Below are positions 1-5,792 of a stretch of DNA of 5,999 nt, piece after piece; position 1 is the first letter of the stretch; each line of letters begins with the position of its first letter. Source of the DNA: Hyphomicrobiales bacterium (GTDB lineage Bacteria; Pseudomonadota; Alphaproteobacteria; Parvibaculales; Parvibaculaceae); contig JAATFR010000204.1 in the NCBI GenBank assembly GCA_015655095.1, positions 1 to 5,999 of the forward strand, given 5' to 3'. Position numbers and translations under genes: made by a program. The notes beneath the pieces were generated by a model that searched no databases, was not told where the DNA came from, and saw only the letters and a list, made by a program, of their open reading frames with translations.

Positions 1-795
1 ACGGAATTTGATCTGGCGGGGACGCTCTCGGCAATCCGTCAGCAGAATATTTCAGGCTTCTATACCGGACCGGTGGCCCATGCTCTGGTCAGCGCATCTG
101 CGGATGCCGGCGGCAAGATCACGGTTTCCGAGCTCAATAACTATCGCAATGACATAGCTCCGGCCCAGCAGATCATGCGCGGCGAAATCGCTCTTTCGCT
201 TCCTTCCGATACGACCAACGCTGGTGTGTTCGCGGCCAATCTGCTCAAAACGCTCCAGACGGCAAAGGCGTCCGATGCGTCGTCGCTCGCCGCGACTGCA
301 CAGCAGGTCGCGGGCCAGATGGGCGCGCCTGCCGGGCTTGATGCGGATATGGGCTCGACCGCGTTTGCAGTGCTTGATGGCCGGGGCGGGGCGGTCGCCT
401 GCGCCGTCACGATGAACGGCCCCTTCGGCACGGGTAAGCTCCCCGGTTCGACGGGCGTCGTCTTCGCAGCCTCGCCCTCGACGCCTGTCTATGGCCAGGC
501 GGCCACTTACCTCGCGCCGGTTCTGGTCGTCGGTGGCAAGAAGAACAGCACCTATTTCGCCGGAGCCGCCGCCGGAGCCCCCAAGGCGCTGGCAGCGCTT
601 GCCCTTTCATCCCGGCTTCTCGATGACGAAGACCTGACGCCCAAACAGGTGCTGGCGCAGGGGCAGCTGGATGCGGTCTCGACCGCCAACCTGATCTATT
701 GCCCGGCAGGCTTGCCCGGCAAGGGTGTTTGCAGCACTGGCATCAATCCGGCTGGAGCGGGTGTAGGGTTCATTGCGAACAGGGCCGACAAGTAA
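1..795 (+). CDS. Gamma-glutamyltranspeptidase-like protein, C-terminal part (5' end outside window)
   Basis: The frame is open from base 1 to a TAA at 793-795, giving about 264 residues of a longer protein; the ATG at 73 is internal, since the preceding codons (TLSAIRQQNISGFYTGPVAHA) fit the family pattern F-Y-x-G-P-x-A. GGTs are Ntn-hydrolases that self-cleave before a Thr and transfer or hydrolyse gamma-glutamyl groups, usually outside the cytoplasm. The small-subunit start is visible at codons 119-126 (STAFAVLD), aligning without gaps to the E. coli TTHYSVVD segment, and N-x-x-FGTG follows (NGPFGTG). The Thr and Asn of VTMN match E. coli Thr409 and Asn411. Other family residues look altered: Ser at the nucleophile position, no clear NQMDD-like segment, YLAP in place of SSMSP, and GAAAGAP in place of GSPGGS. 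The family call is fairly sure. The activity is not: it could be a divergent hydrolase. It ends before a hairpin shared with the convergent rne. Confidence 0.82.
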   Translation, partial: TEFDLAGTLSAIRQQNISGFYTGPVAHALVSASADAGGKITVSELNNYRNDIAPAQQIMRGEIALSLPSDTTNAGVFAANLLKTLQTAKASDASSLAATAQQVAGQMGAPAGLDADMGSTAFAVLDGRGGAVACAVTMNGPFGTGKLPGSTGVVFAASPSTPVYGQAATYLAPVLVVGGKKNSTYFAGAAAGAPKALAALALSSRLLDDEDLTPKQVLAQGQLDAVSTANLIYCPAGLPGKGVCSTGINPAGAGVGFIANRADK

Positions 796-829
796 GGCGG
801 CCACGGACGGGGCTTGACTGTACTGAAAT

Positions 830-866
830 CAAAGGGTGGAACCTGAAGGTTCCGCCCTTTGTTATT
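830..866. terminator. Bidirectional intrinsic terminator between the GGT-like gene and rne
   Basis: The arms at 830-843 (CAAAGGGTGGAACC) and 848-861 (GGTTCCGCCCTTTG) pair over 14 bp with one T-G wobble and close on a TGAA tetraloop. The + strand continues TTATTT, and the - strand continues ATTTCAG, so both have short U-rich tails. It lies 35 bp after the GGT-like stop and 32 bp after the rne stop on the other strand, which fits a shared terminator for converging transcripts. Confidence 0.85.
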
Positions 867-871
867 TCAGG

Positions 872-893
872 TTCGACAGGATTTCGACAGGAT
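872..893. repeat. Perfect 11-bp tandem duplication at the rne stop codon
   Basis: TTCGACAGGAT occurs twice with no gap, at 872-882 and 883-893. The last base of the second copy is the last base of the rne TGA (895-893, minus strand). It looks like a replication-slippage duplication in the short space between the stop codon and the terminator. No function is evident. Confidence 0.8.
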
Positions 894-2101
894 CAGGCAC
901 CGCGGTTCCACCAGCCGCGGCGTGCCGGTGCGGCCGGCTTTTCGGGCTCGGCGGCTTTTTCGACAACGGACGTCCGGGGCAGCGGCGCGGGTTTGGTTAC
1001 GGGGCCCCCAGCTATCACCAGCTCCGGCTGGGCAAGGACCGGCATTTCCACAGCAGGCTCAGCGGGTGCTGCTTTGCTTGCCACGGGCGTCTCTGATGCT
1101 TCAGTCTCAGCCGGAGATGATGTTTCATGGCCGCTGTGAATTTCAATCTGCACGGCGGTCTGAGGGATGGCTGCGGCCTCAAAGACGGGAGGCGACACGG
1201 GCGCGGGGGCTGCATCCTCACGGAAATAGGCGAGAAGCGGCTCCTTCTCCCCCGCCTCGGGTATGGTCTCATTATCCTCATCGTCAGCATCAACAATGTT
1301 GAACTCGCTGGCTGCGGGGATCGAGAAAACACCAGGTGTGGGTTGATCGCCCTGTCCCTGCTCCTCGCCATCGCGACGTCGGTTGCGGCGTCCGCCCCGG
1401 CGACCACGGCGACGACGGCGGCGGGGACGGCCTTCCTCATCGAGATCGCTCTCGCTTGCGGCCTCGGCCTGGCCTTCCTTATCTTCCTCATCGCTATCGG
1501 CATGATCAGAATCGGCCTTGGCGGGCTCTCGTTCCTTCTGCGCGCCGCTGGGGCGGTCGTCTCCTTCGCCACCCGCGCGGCCACGGCGGCGGCGGCGGCG
1601 CTTGCGCCGGGGCTGGTCATCATCCTCGTCTTCGATGGAGGCAGTATCGGCGGCTTCTTCGGCTTCCTCGGCCTCCACCTCCTGAACGGCAGGTTCCTCA
1701 TCATCAAGGGCTGCCGCGGCTGCAGCGTCCTCGCCCGAATAGGAGCTGGAGATGCTGATTGCGCCTGCAGCGGGACGCGCCCGGCTTGAATCGCGCGGCG
1801 CCGCGGTTTCTATGCGCAGCAGTTCCGCGCCCTTCAGCGTGTGGTCGGTCTCGATGAAGACGGAGACGCCATAACGCAGCTCAACATCAAGCAGATTGTT
1901 GCGCTTCTGGTTAAGGATATAGATCGCGACATCGCCCGGCACCTTGACGGTGAAGGCAAGCGCCTGTGCACGGATCGCTTCGGCTTCAACGGCGCGCAGC
2001 ACATGGAGCGCCATCGATTCAACGGAGCGGACAAGGCCGGTGCCCATGCAATGGGTACAGGTGATGGTCGAGCCTTCCAGCACGCCTGAGCGCATCCGCT
2101 G
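893..2101 (-). CDS. rne: RNase E C-terminal segment in the shifted frame: zinc-link, small domain, scaffold tail
   Basis: This is the second part of the broken rne, readable from Gln (2101-2099) to TGA at 895-893. Numbered for a restored 881-residue protein, it starts with QRMRSGVLEG, then the zinc-link C494-T-H-C497, which matches E. coli Cys404/Cys407 and joins the tetramer's dimers. The small domain runs to about residue 580. The tail is disordered, with alternating acidic stretches and two Arg-rich blocks at about 643-654 and 705-722, likely RNA-binding. A Pro/Ala/Glu-rich stretch leads to the terminal ARRGWWNRGA. A C-terminal GWW peptide is the PNPase docking site in Caulobacter RNase E, so this frame keeps a functional end. 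The first ATG in this frame is at 2095, but no good Shine-Dalgarno precedes it, so independent translation is unlikely. Confidence 0.88.
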   Translation of the reverse strand, partial: QRMRSGVLEGSTITCTHCMGTGLVRSVESMALHVLRAVEAEAIRAQALAFTVKVPGDVAIYILNQKRNNLLDVELRYGVSVFIETDHTLKGAELLRIETAAPRDSSRARPAAGAISISSSYSGEDAAAAAALDDEEPAVQEVEAEEAEEAADTASIEDEDDDQPRRKRRRRRRGRAGGEGDDRPSGAQKEREPAKADSDHADSDEEDKEGQAEAASESDLDEEGRPRRRRRRGRRGGRRNRRRDGEEQGQGDQPTPGVFSIPAASEFNIVDADDEDNETIPEAGEKEPLLAYFREDAAPAPVSPPVFEAAAIPQTAVQIEIHSGHETSSPAETEASETPVASKAAPAEPAVEMPVLAQPELVIAGGPVTKPAPLPRTSVVEKAAEPEKPAAPARRGWWNRGA

Positions 2102-3537
2102 GTGGACATTTCAAGCAGGCCGAAATGGCTGATCCGGCCGACCTGCAGCCGGGCGCGGTCATTCTTCAGGCACTCCTTGAGCTTGCGCTCCACGGCCCGG
2201 TTGTTGCGGCCCTCGTCCATGTCGATGAAATCGATCACGATCAGGCCCGCGAGATCGCGCAGACGCATCTGGCGGGCGACTTCTTCCGCCGCCTCCATGT
2301 TCGTCTTGAGCGCGGTCGCCTCGATATTACGTTCCTTGGTCGCCTTGCCCGAGTTCACATCGACGGAAACAAGCGCTTCTGTCGGGTTGATGACGATATA
2401 GCCGCCCGATTTCAGGGAAACCGTCGGATTGAACATCGAGTCGAGCTGGTTTTCGACCTGAAAGCGCTGGAACAGCGGCTGCTTGTCCTTGTAGGGCTGG
2501 ACGTTCTTGGCGTGGCTCGGCATGAGCATCCGCATGAAGTTCTTGGCTTCGCGGTAGCCCTCATCGCCCTCGACCAGAACCTCCTCGATATCCTTGTCGT
2601 AAAGATCGCGGATGGCGCGCTTGATCAGGCTGCCTTCCTCATAGACGAGGGCGGGAGCAGACGATTTGAGCGTTAGTTCGCGGACGCTCTCCCACATGCG
2701 CAGCAGATATTCATAGTCGCGCTTCACCTCGACCTTGGTGCGCTTGGCGCCTGCCGTGCGGATGATGAGGCCCATGCCTTCCGGCACGTCCAGCGACTGG
2801 GCAATGTCCTTCAGCTTCTTGCGGTCGGCGGCAACGGAAATCTTGCGGGAAATGCCGCCGCCACGCGCGGTGTTGGGCATCAGCACGCAGTAACGGCCGG
2901 CGAGCGACAGATAGGTGGTCAGCGCCGCGCCCTTGTTGCCGCGTTCTTCCTTGACCACCTGAATCAGGATGATCTGGCGGCGCTTGATTACTTCCTGAAT
3001 TTTATAGGAGCGGGCAGGGGTCTGGTTATTGCGCTGGCGGCGCGGGGCGATTTCCTCAAGCGCGTCCTCGGCGCCGACCGACTCGATGGTCTGGTCGGAT
3101 TCGACGGCCAGCGCTTCGGCGGGGCCGTCCTCATCGTCTCCATGGCGGGGACGGGAAGACTTTTCGGATTTTTCCGGCGCGTCGGCGTCGGCGGCGGTCG
3201 CCTCGGCCTGTTCGGCTTCGCGGTCTTCCTCGGCGGCCTCGGAGATCGCTTCTTGTTCCTGCTGACGCAGGATCGCTTCGCGGTCGGCGACCGGGATCTG
3301 ATAATAGTCGGGATGGATTTCGCTGAAGGCGAGGAAACCGTGCCGGTTGCCGCCATATTCGACAAAGGCCGCCTGAAGCGAGGGTTCCACGCGGGTAACC
3401 TTCGCCAGATAGATATTTCCTCTTAACTGTCTTCTGTTCTCAGATTCGAAATCGAACTCTTCAACGCGGTGGCCATGCACGACCACAACCCGGGTTTCCT
3501 CCGGGTGGGCCGAGTCGATCAGCATCTTGCTTGCCAT
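893..3537 (-). CDS. rne: Ribonuclease E (degradosome endonuclease), interrupted by a frameshift
   Basis: RNase E cuts single-stranded, AU-rich RNA in mRNA turnover and rRNA/tRNA processing and scaffolds the degradosome. The start at 3537 (MASKMLIDSAHPEETR) follows GGAGA by 8 nt; an upstream in-frame ATG at 3642 would add 35 non-family residues. The first 478 codons (3537-2104) hold the RNase H-like start, an S1 region (NIYLAKVTRVEPSLQAAFV) with an acidic insertion at about 93-170, the 5'-sensor Arg260-Thr261 (IIRTAG), and the DNase I-like active site with Asp393 (VDVNSG) and Asp436 (VIDFID), corresponding to E. coli Asp303 and Asp346. After FGLLEMS the frame is lost. The rest (2101-893) restores QRMRSGVLEG, the zinc-link and the scaffold. 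Joined with one missing codon the protein is about 881 residues. Read literally, translation gives 567 residues, the last 89 unrelated, ending at 1834. Identity is very secure; whether the break is biological or an assembly error is open. Confidence 0.95.
2099..2106 (-). other. rne: Frameshift site in rne (net loss of one base)
   Basis: On the minus strand the codons GAA ATG TCC (2112-2104) encode EMS, and CAG CGG ATG (2101-2093) encode QRM. Only two bases, AC (2103-2102), lie between them where family proteins have one Arg codon (EMSRQR). The upstream frame therefore misreads everything after Ser478. No slippery heptamer of the X-XXY-YYZ kind is present, so programmed slippage is not supported. 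Confidence 0.9.
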
Positions 3538-3545
3538 TGAGATAG

Positions 3546-3550
3546 TCTCC
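3546..3550 (-). promoter_or_regulatory. rne: Shine-Dalgarno of rne
   Basis: On the minus strand GGAGA lies 8 nt upstream of the ATG at 3537-3535. It decides the start in favour of MASKMLID over the upstream in-frame ATG at 3642. Confidence 0.75.
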
Positions 3551-3846
3551 GGGGCGCTCCGCTTTCCGCAGCAACCGCTCGATGGACGAGGGGAAGCCGA
3601 GCATGGAGGGGGCGCCGATTGTTGTGATCCGGGCATCGCCATGCGCGCCGCTTACGGGCACGACATGGGACCCGGATTGGGCAGGAACGAGGTGGGATAA
3701 GTTCTGGATTCCGCAGGATGACACAGGGACGAGCCCGGCAACGCGATCAGATCGCCTCGCCCCGGCCTGTGGTCCTCTGTTAGCTGCGTGCATTCTGACC
3801 TGTATGCGCCCTTAATTCACCGGGCGGCGGCGTAATTGTTATTTGT

Positions 3847-3947
3847 CCGCGAGGCTATCCCGCGGCAAGGGGCGGAGGTCTGGTTCGATGACGGGGCGGA
3901 ACATACCGCCTTCGAACCCCATGACCGGCTCGCTGTCTCGTGACAGC
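3847..3947 (-). promoter_or_regulatory. Cluster of three stem-loops in the putative rne 5' leader
   Basis: Three hairpins lie within 101 bp. The first pairs GCTGTC (3932-3937) with GACAGC (3942-3947) around a 4-nt loop. The second has outer arms GGTTCGA (3882-3888) and TCGAACC (3912-3918), then inner arms GGCGG (3895-3899) and CCGCC (3906-3910) around a 6-nt loop, with a one-sided bulge of about 6 nt. The third pairs CCGCG (3847-3851) with CGCGG (3861-3865). None is followed by a T-run, so they are not terminators. They could form an RNase E-sensing leader structure. Each arm alone could be chance; the nesting and clustering are what make them notable. Confidence 0.4.
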
Positions 3948-4043
3948 CAAATCCTGACGGGAGGACGTCTTCGCCGACAATCTCCCAGGCACTGTTGCTA
4001 AACTGGCACGCCGGGGCGGGAGACTTCTTTGCCTTGCCGTTTG

Positions 4044-4072
4044 TTTTTACTTTTGGAATCGAGGATTTGCAA
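4044..4072 (-). promoter_or_regulatory. Candidate rne promoter (-35 TTGCAA, -10 TAAAAA)
   Basis: On the minus strand TTGCAA (4072-4067) and TAAAAA (4049-4044) are exactly 17 bp apart. Each matches 4 of 6 bases of the sigma-70 consensus. Transcription from here would give a leader of about 500 nt carrying the three hairpins. The match is weak and other starts are possible. Confidence 0.3.
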
Positions 4073-4080
4073 GGTTGCAA
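4067..4080. repeat. Paired palindromic hexamers TTGCAA-GG-TTGCAA
   Basis: Two copies of the self-complementary hexamer TTGCAA (4067-4072 and 4075-4080) are spaced by two bases. The first copy coincides with the proposed rne -35 box, so the pair could be an operator. No regulator is identified. Confidence 0.4.
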
Positions 4081-4105
4081 TATTTCCGACATCCGAATTG
4101 GGGAG

Positions 4106-4145
4106 CCAGATGCTATGGGAAGATAGACAAGGACTCCTCATCTGG
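4106..4145. repeat. Inverted repeat CCAGATG/CATCTGG upstream of the amidase
   Basis: CCAGATG at 4106-4112 is the exact reverse complement of CATCTGG at 4139-4145, with 26 bp between. Arms of this length arise by chance in a window this size, so its role as an operator or leader structure is only a possibility. Confidence 0.35.
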
Positions 4146-4181
4146 ATGAACAATAGACTGGCCTAAGCCACTGGGATTATG

Positions 4182-4187
4182 TATGAT
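4182..4187 (+). promoter_or_regulatory. Candidate -10 element for the amidase gene
   Basis: TATGAT matches 5 of 6 bases of the sigma-70 -10 consensus and lies about 75 bp before the amidase start in a locally AT-rich stretch. No good -35 box is present at 16-18 bp spacing (the 17-bp position reads TGGCCT), so it may be activator-dependent or not a promoter. Confidence 0.25.
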
Positions 4188-4226
4188 TCACTGAATTATG
4201 CTTTTGAAGGGAGCTTGGGGGCCTTG

Positions 4227-4265
4227 ATGATCTTCACATCGATGCCCCGGCGTACAAATAGATGA
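4227..4265 (+). other. Short upstream ORF (12 codons) overlapping the amidase start
   Basis: An ATG at 4227 opens a 12-codon frame (MIFTSMPRRTNR) whose TGA at 4263-4265 overlaps the amidase ATG at 4262-4264 in the form ATGA. Purine-rich AAGGGAG (4207-4213) and GGGGG (4217-4221) lie upstream of it, while the amidase start itself has no visible Shine-Dalgarno. This layout fits translational coupling through a leader peptide. It could also be chance. Confidence 0.3.
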
Positions 4266-5611
4266 GGCCATTCAAGCCTTTTGCACATGTCCGCCGCATT
4301 CTTGCGGTCGCGGGCGAGGGCCTCGTCTTTATGGTGGCCCTCCTCGGCATGACGCCTGCTTTTTCCTCAGGGACCGCGACGGTCGATGCCGTCCGGCTTG
4401 GTGATCGTGGCGCGGAGACCCGATTCGTCGTGGAGTTCGCGGCCGGTGATCTCGCGCCGAAATACAGGCTTTCAACTCTTTCGGCGCCTTACCGGCTTGT
4501 TGTCGATCTGCCGGGGACAGGGCTTGCCATGGGCGCTATGGCGGCTCCGAAGCTGCTGGGGGCTGTTTCCGGCTACCATGCTTCCGTGGGGCAGGGGCCA
4601 AACGCCCGTCTGACGGTCAATACCAATGGCCCGGTGTCCATTTCAAAACAGTTTTTTCTGCCTGCCGGGCCGAACAAGGGGCCGCGGCTGGTGATCGACC
4701 TTCTGCCGGTCGCGGGCAGCGCGTTCGTAGCCTCAGCCCGTCCTGCGCCTGACACAGCCCGGCCCGAGCCCACGACACCCCTGACGGCGGTCCGCGATGA
4801 GCCCGCCAACCAGCTTCAGCCGCCAAAGGCCGAGGAAGCGCCCGCACCCCGGACCATCCTTGCCTCGACGGGATCATCGAAAACCTCCCTTTTGCCCGCC
4901 ACGGACCAGAAGTCGCGCAAGATGGTCGTCGTCCTCGACCCGGGGCATGGCGGTGTTGATCCCGGCACCCATGGGCCGAGCGGCGTCGAGGAAAAGACGA
5001 TCACGCTCGCCTTCGGGAAGGAGCTGGCGCGTCAGCTCCGGGCGACCGGGCGCTATACGGTCTATATGACGCGGAGTGATGATACGTTTATTCCCCTGAG
5101 GGGCCGGGTCGCCTTCGCCCGCGCGCACCACGCCGATCTGTTCATGTCGATCCATGCGGATTCGATCCAGAAGAACAATATCCGGGGTATGTCGGTTTAC
5201 ACCCTGTCGGAGACGGCCTCGGACAAGGAGGCGGCGGCTCTGGCGCAGAAGGAAAACAGGGCGGATGTGATCGCCGGGATCGACCTCAAGGGGGAGACGC
5301 CCGAGGTAACGGACATATTGATTGATCTGGCCCAGCGGGAAACCAAGAATTACTCCTCCCATTTCGCCCGTTCGATCGTGTCCTACGCCGGCCAGCAGAC
5401 GGTCATGCTTGATCCAAGTCACCGGTTTGCCGGGTTTGCGGTGCTCAAGGCGCCGGATGTGCCCTCCGTGCTGGTCGAGCTGGGCTTTCTGACCAATCCC
5501 CGGGATGAGCGCGAGCTGACCTCACAGGTTTGGCGGCGCAAGGTGGTGGGCTCGTTCACCCGGGCCATCGATAGCTATTTCGGCAAGCAACTGGTTTCCT
5601 CTGAGCCCTGA
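4262..5611 (+). CDS. amiC: N-acetylmuramoyl-L-alanine amidase, AmiC type (AMIN + Amidase_3), exported
   Basis: This 449-residue zinc hydrolase cuts the amide bond between N-acetylmuramic acid and the stem peptide, separating daughter cells. An in-frame TAG directly precedes the ATG at 4262, so this is the earliest start. Residues 1-36 form an export signal with Arg11-Arg12 before a hydrophobic core, possibly Tat. An AMIN domain (about 38-148, VVDLPG and RLVIDLLP strands) should target septal peptidoglycan. A Pro/Ala-rich linker spans about 150-218. The Amidase_3 domain (about 220-440) shows zinc ligands His229 (DPGHGG), Glu244 (VEEKTI) and His298 (SIHAD), and catalytic Glu406 (LVELGFLTNP). 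The insert at about 318-372 (ENRADVIAGID to HFARSIV) matches the autoinhibitory helix region of EnvC/NlpD-activated division amidases. It is divergent from rne and precedes PBP1A by 240 bp, as in other Alphaproteobacteria. No active-site residue is missing. Confidence 0.95.
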   Translation: MRPFKPFAHVRRILAVAGEGLVFMVALLGMTPAFSSGTATVDAVRLGDRGAETRFVVEFAAGDLAPKYRLSTLSAPYRLVVDLPGTGLAMGAMAAPKLLGAVSGYHASVGQGPNARLTVNTNGPVSISKQFFLPAGPNKGPRLVIDLLPVAGSAFVASARPAPDTARPEPTTPLTAVRDEPANQLQPPKAEEAPAPRTILASTGSSKTSLLPATDQKSRKMVVVLDPGHGGVDPGTHGPSGVEEKTITLAFGKELARQLRATGRYTVYMTRSDDTFIPLRGRVAFARAHHADLFMSIHADSIQKNNIRGMSVYTLSETASDKEAAALAQKENRADVIAGIDLKGETPEVTDILIDLAQRETKNYSSHFARSIVSYAGQQTVMLDPSHRFAGFAVLKAPDVPSVLVELGFLTNPRDERELTSQVWRRKVVGSFTRAIDSYFGKQLVSSEP

Positions 5612-5625
5612 AATATTCATTTCAG
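5608..5625 (+). repeat. Perfect short hairpin at the amidase stop codon
   Basis: CTGAAAT (5608-5614) and ATTTCAG (5619-5625) pair over 7 bp with an ATTC loop; the amidase TGA (5609-5611) is inside the left arm. It is AT-rich and lacks a following T-run, so it is unlikely to be an efficient terminator and may serve as a 3'-end stability element or be chance. Confidence 0.45.
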
Positions 5626-5674
5626 TGATTGGGCGGGCTTGCTACGCAGTCATGGTCGCTTTTCAGAACGCGTT

Positions 5675-5698
5675 TGATTAAGTTTCTGATTAATTTTC
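5675..5698. repeat. Tandem 12-bp direct repeat with TTAA cores upstream of PBP1A
   Basis: TGATTAAGTTTC (5675-5686) is followed immediately by TGATTAATTTTC (5687-5698), 11 of 12 bases identical. The TTAA cores are 8 bp apart. The alphaproteobacterial CtrA consensus is TTAA-N7-TTAA, so this is one base off. It lies about 155 bp before the PBP1A start in a low-GC patch, a plausible regulator site. Confidence 0.45.
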
Positions 5699-5710
5699 AG
5701 GCAACTTATC

Positions 5711-5743
5711 CCCGCCCCGCGTCCATGCTGCATCATGGGCGGG
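5711..5743. repeat. GC-rich inverted repeat CCCGCCC/GGGCGGG before PBP1A
   Basis: CCCGCCC at 5711-5717 pairs perfectly with GGGCGGG at 5737-5743 across 19 bases, which contain a smaller ATG/CAT dyad. An alternative pairing of CGTCCATG with CATGGGCG (one wobble) overlaps it. No T-run follows on the + strand, so it is more likely a leader structure or operator than a terminator. Confidence 0.4.
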
Positions 5744-5792
5744 TGAATAATAGGAAGGCTTTAAAAAGAACCTTCATGACGGGCGTGTGAGA

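Larger units (their letters stand above)
3538..4261. other. Divergent intergenic control region between rne and the amidase, no convincing gene
   Basis: About 720 bp separate the two start codons. The open frames here (for example 3582-3815 + and 3817-4092 -) have no recognisable family and no good start context, and part of the region is less GC-rich than the genes, so I read it as non-coding. The rne-proximal part probably forms a long rne mRNA leader of up to about 500 nt. It contains stem-loops at 3847-3865, 3882-3918 and 3932-3947. The middle holds T-rich stretches and paired TTGCAA hexamers. The amidase-proximal part carries an inverted repeat (4106-4145), a TATGAT hexamer and a short upstream ORF. 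Long leaders that mediate autoregulation are known for E. coli rne; that this one works the same way is inference. Confidence 0.6.

Noticed and set aside
1127..1789. Long + strand open frame of 220 codons opposite the rne tail
   Set aside because: It is antisense to the Arg/Asp/Glu-rich scaffold; its hydrophobic look comes from reading GC-rich charged codons backwards, and it matches no family.
2090..2115. Programmed -1 frameshifting in rne
   Set aside because: No slippery heptamer is present at the junction and no obvious stimulatory structure was found.
2125..2676. 183-codon + strand open frame
   Set aside because: It lies wholly opposite the catalytic domain of rne, a well-conserved gene, and is a GC-rich shadow frame.
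3538..3642. N-terminal extension of RNase E to an ATG at 3642
   Set aside because: The extra 35 residues have no family match, and a good Shine-Dalgarno supports the ATG at 3537.
3882..3918. tRNA-like T-arm sequence (GGTTCGA)
   Set aside because: No cloverleaf can be built around it on either strand; it is one arm of a nested hairpin.
3817..4092. 91-codon minus strand open frame in the intergenic region
   Set aside because: No recognisable domain, and it overlaps the hairpin cluster and candidate rne promoter; leader RNA is the simpler reading.
4186..4196. 11-bp palindrome ATTCA-C-TGAAT and a GANTC methylation site near the amidase -10
   Set aside because: A palindrome this short is expected several times by chance in 6 kb, and GANTC sites in the intergenic region are about as frequent as random expectation.
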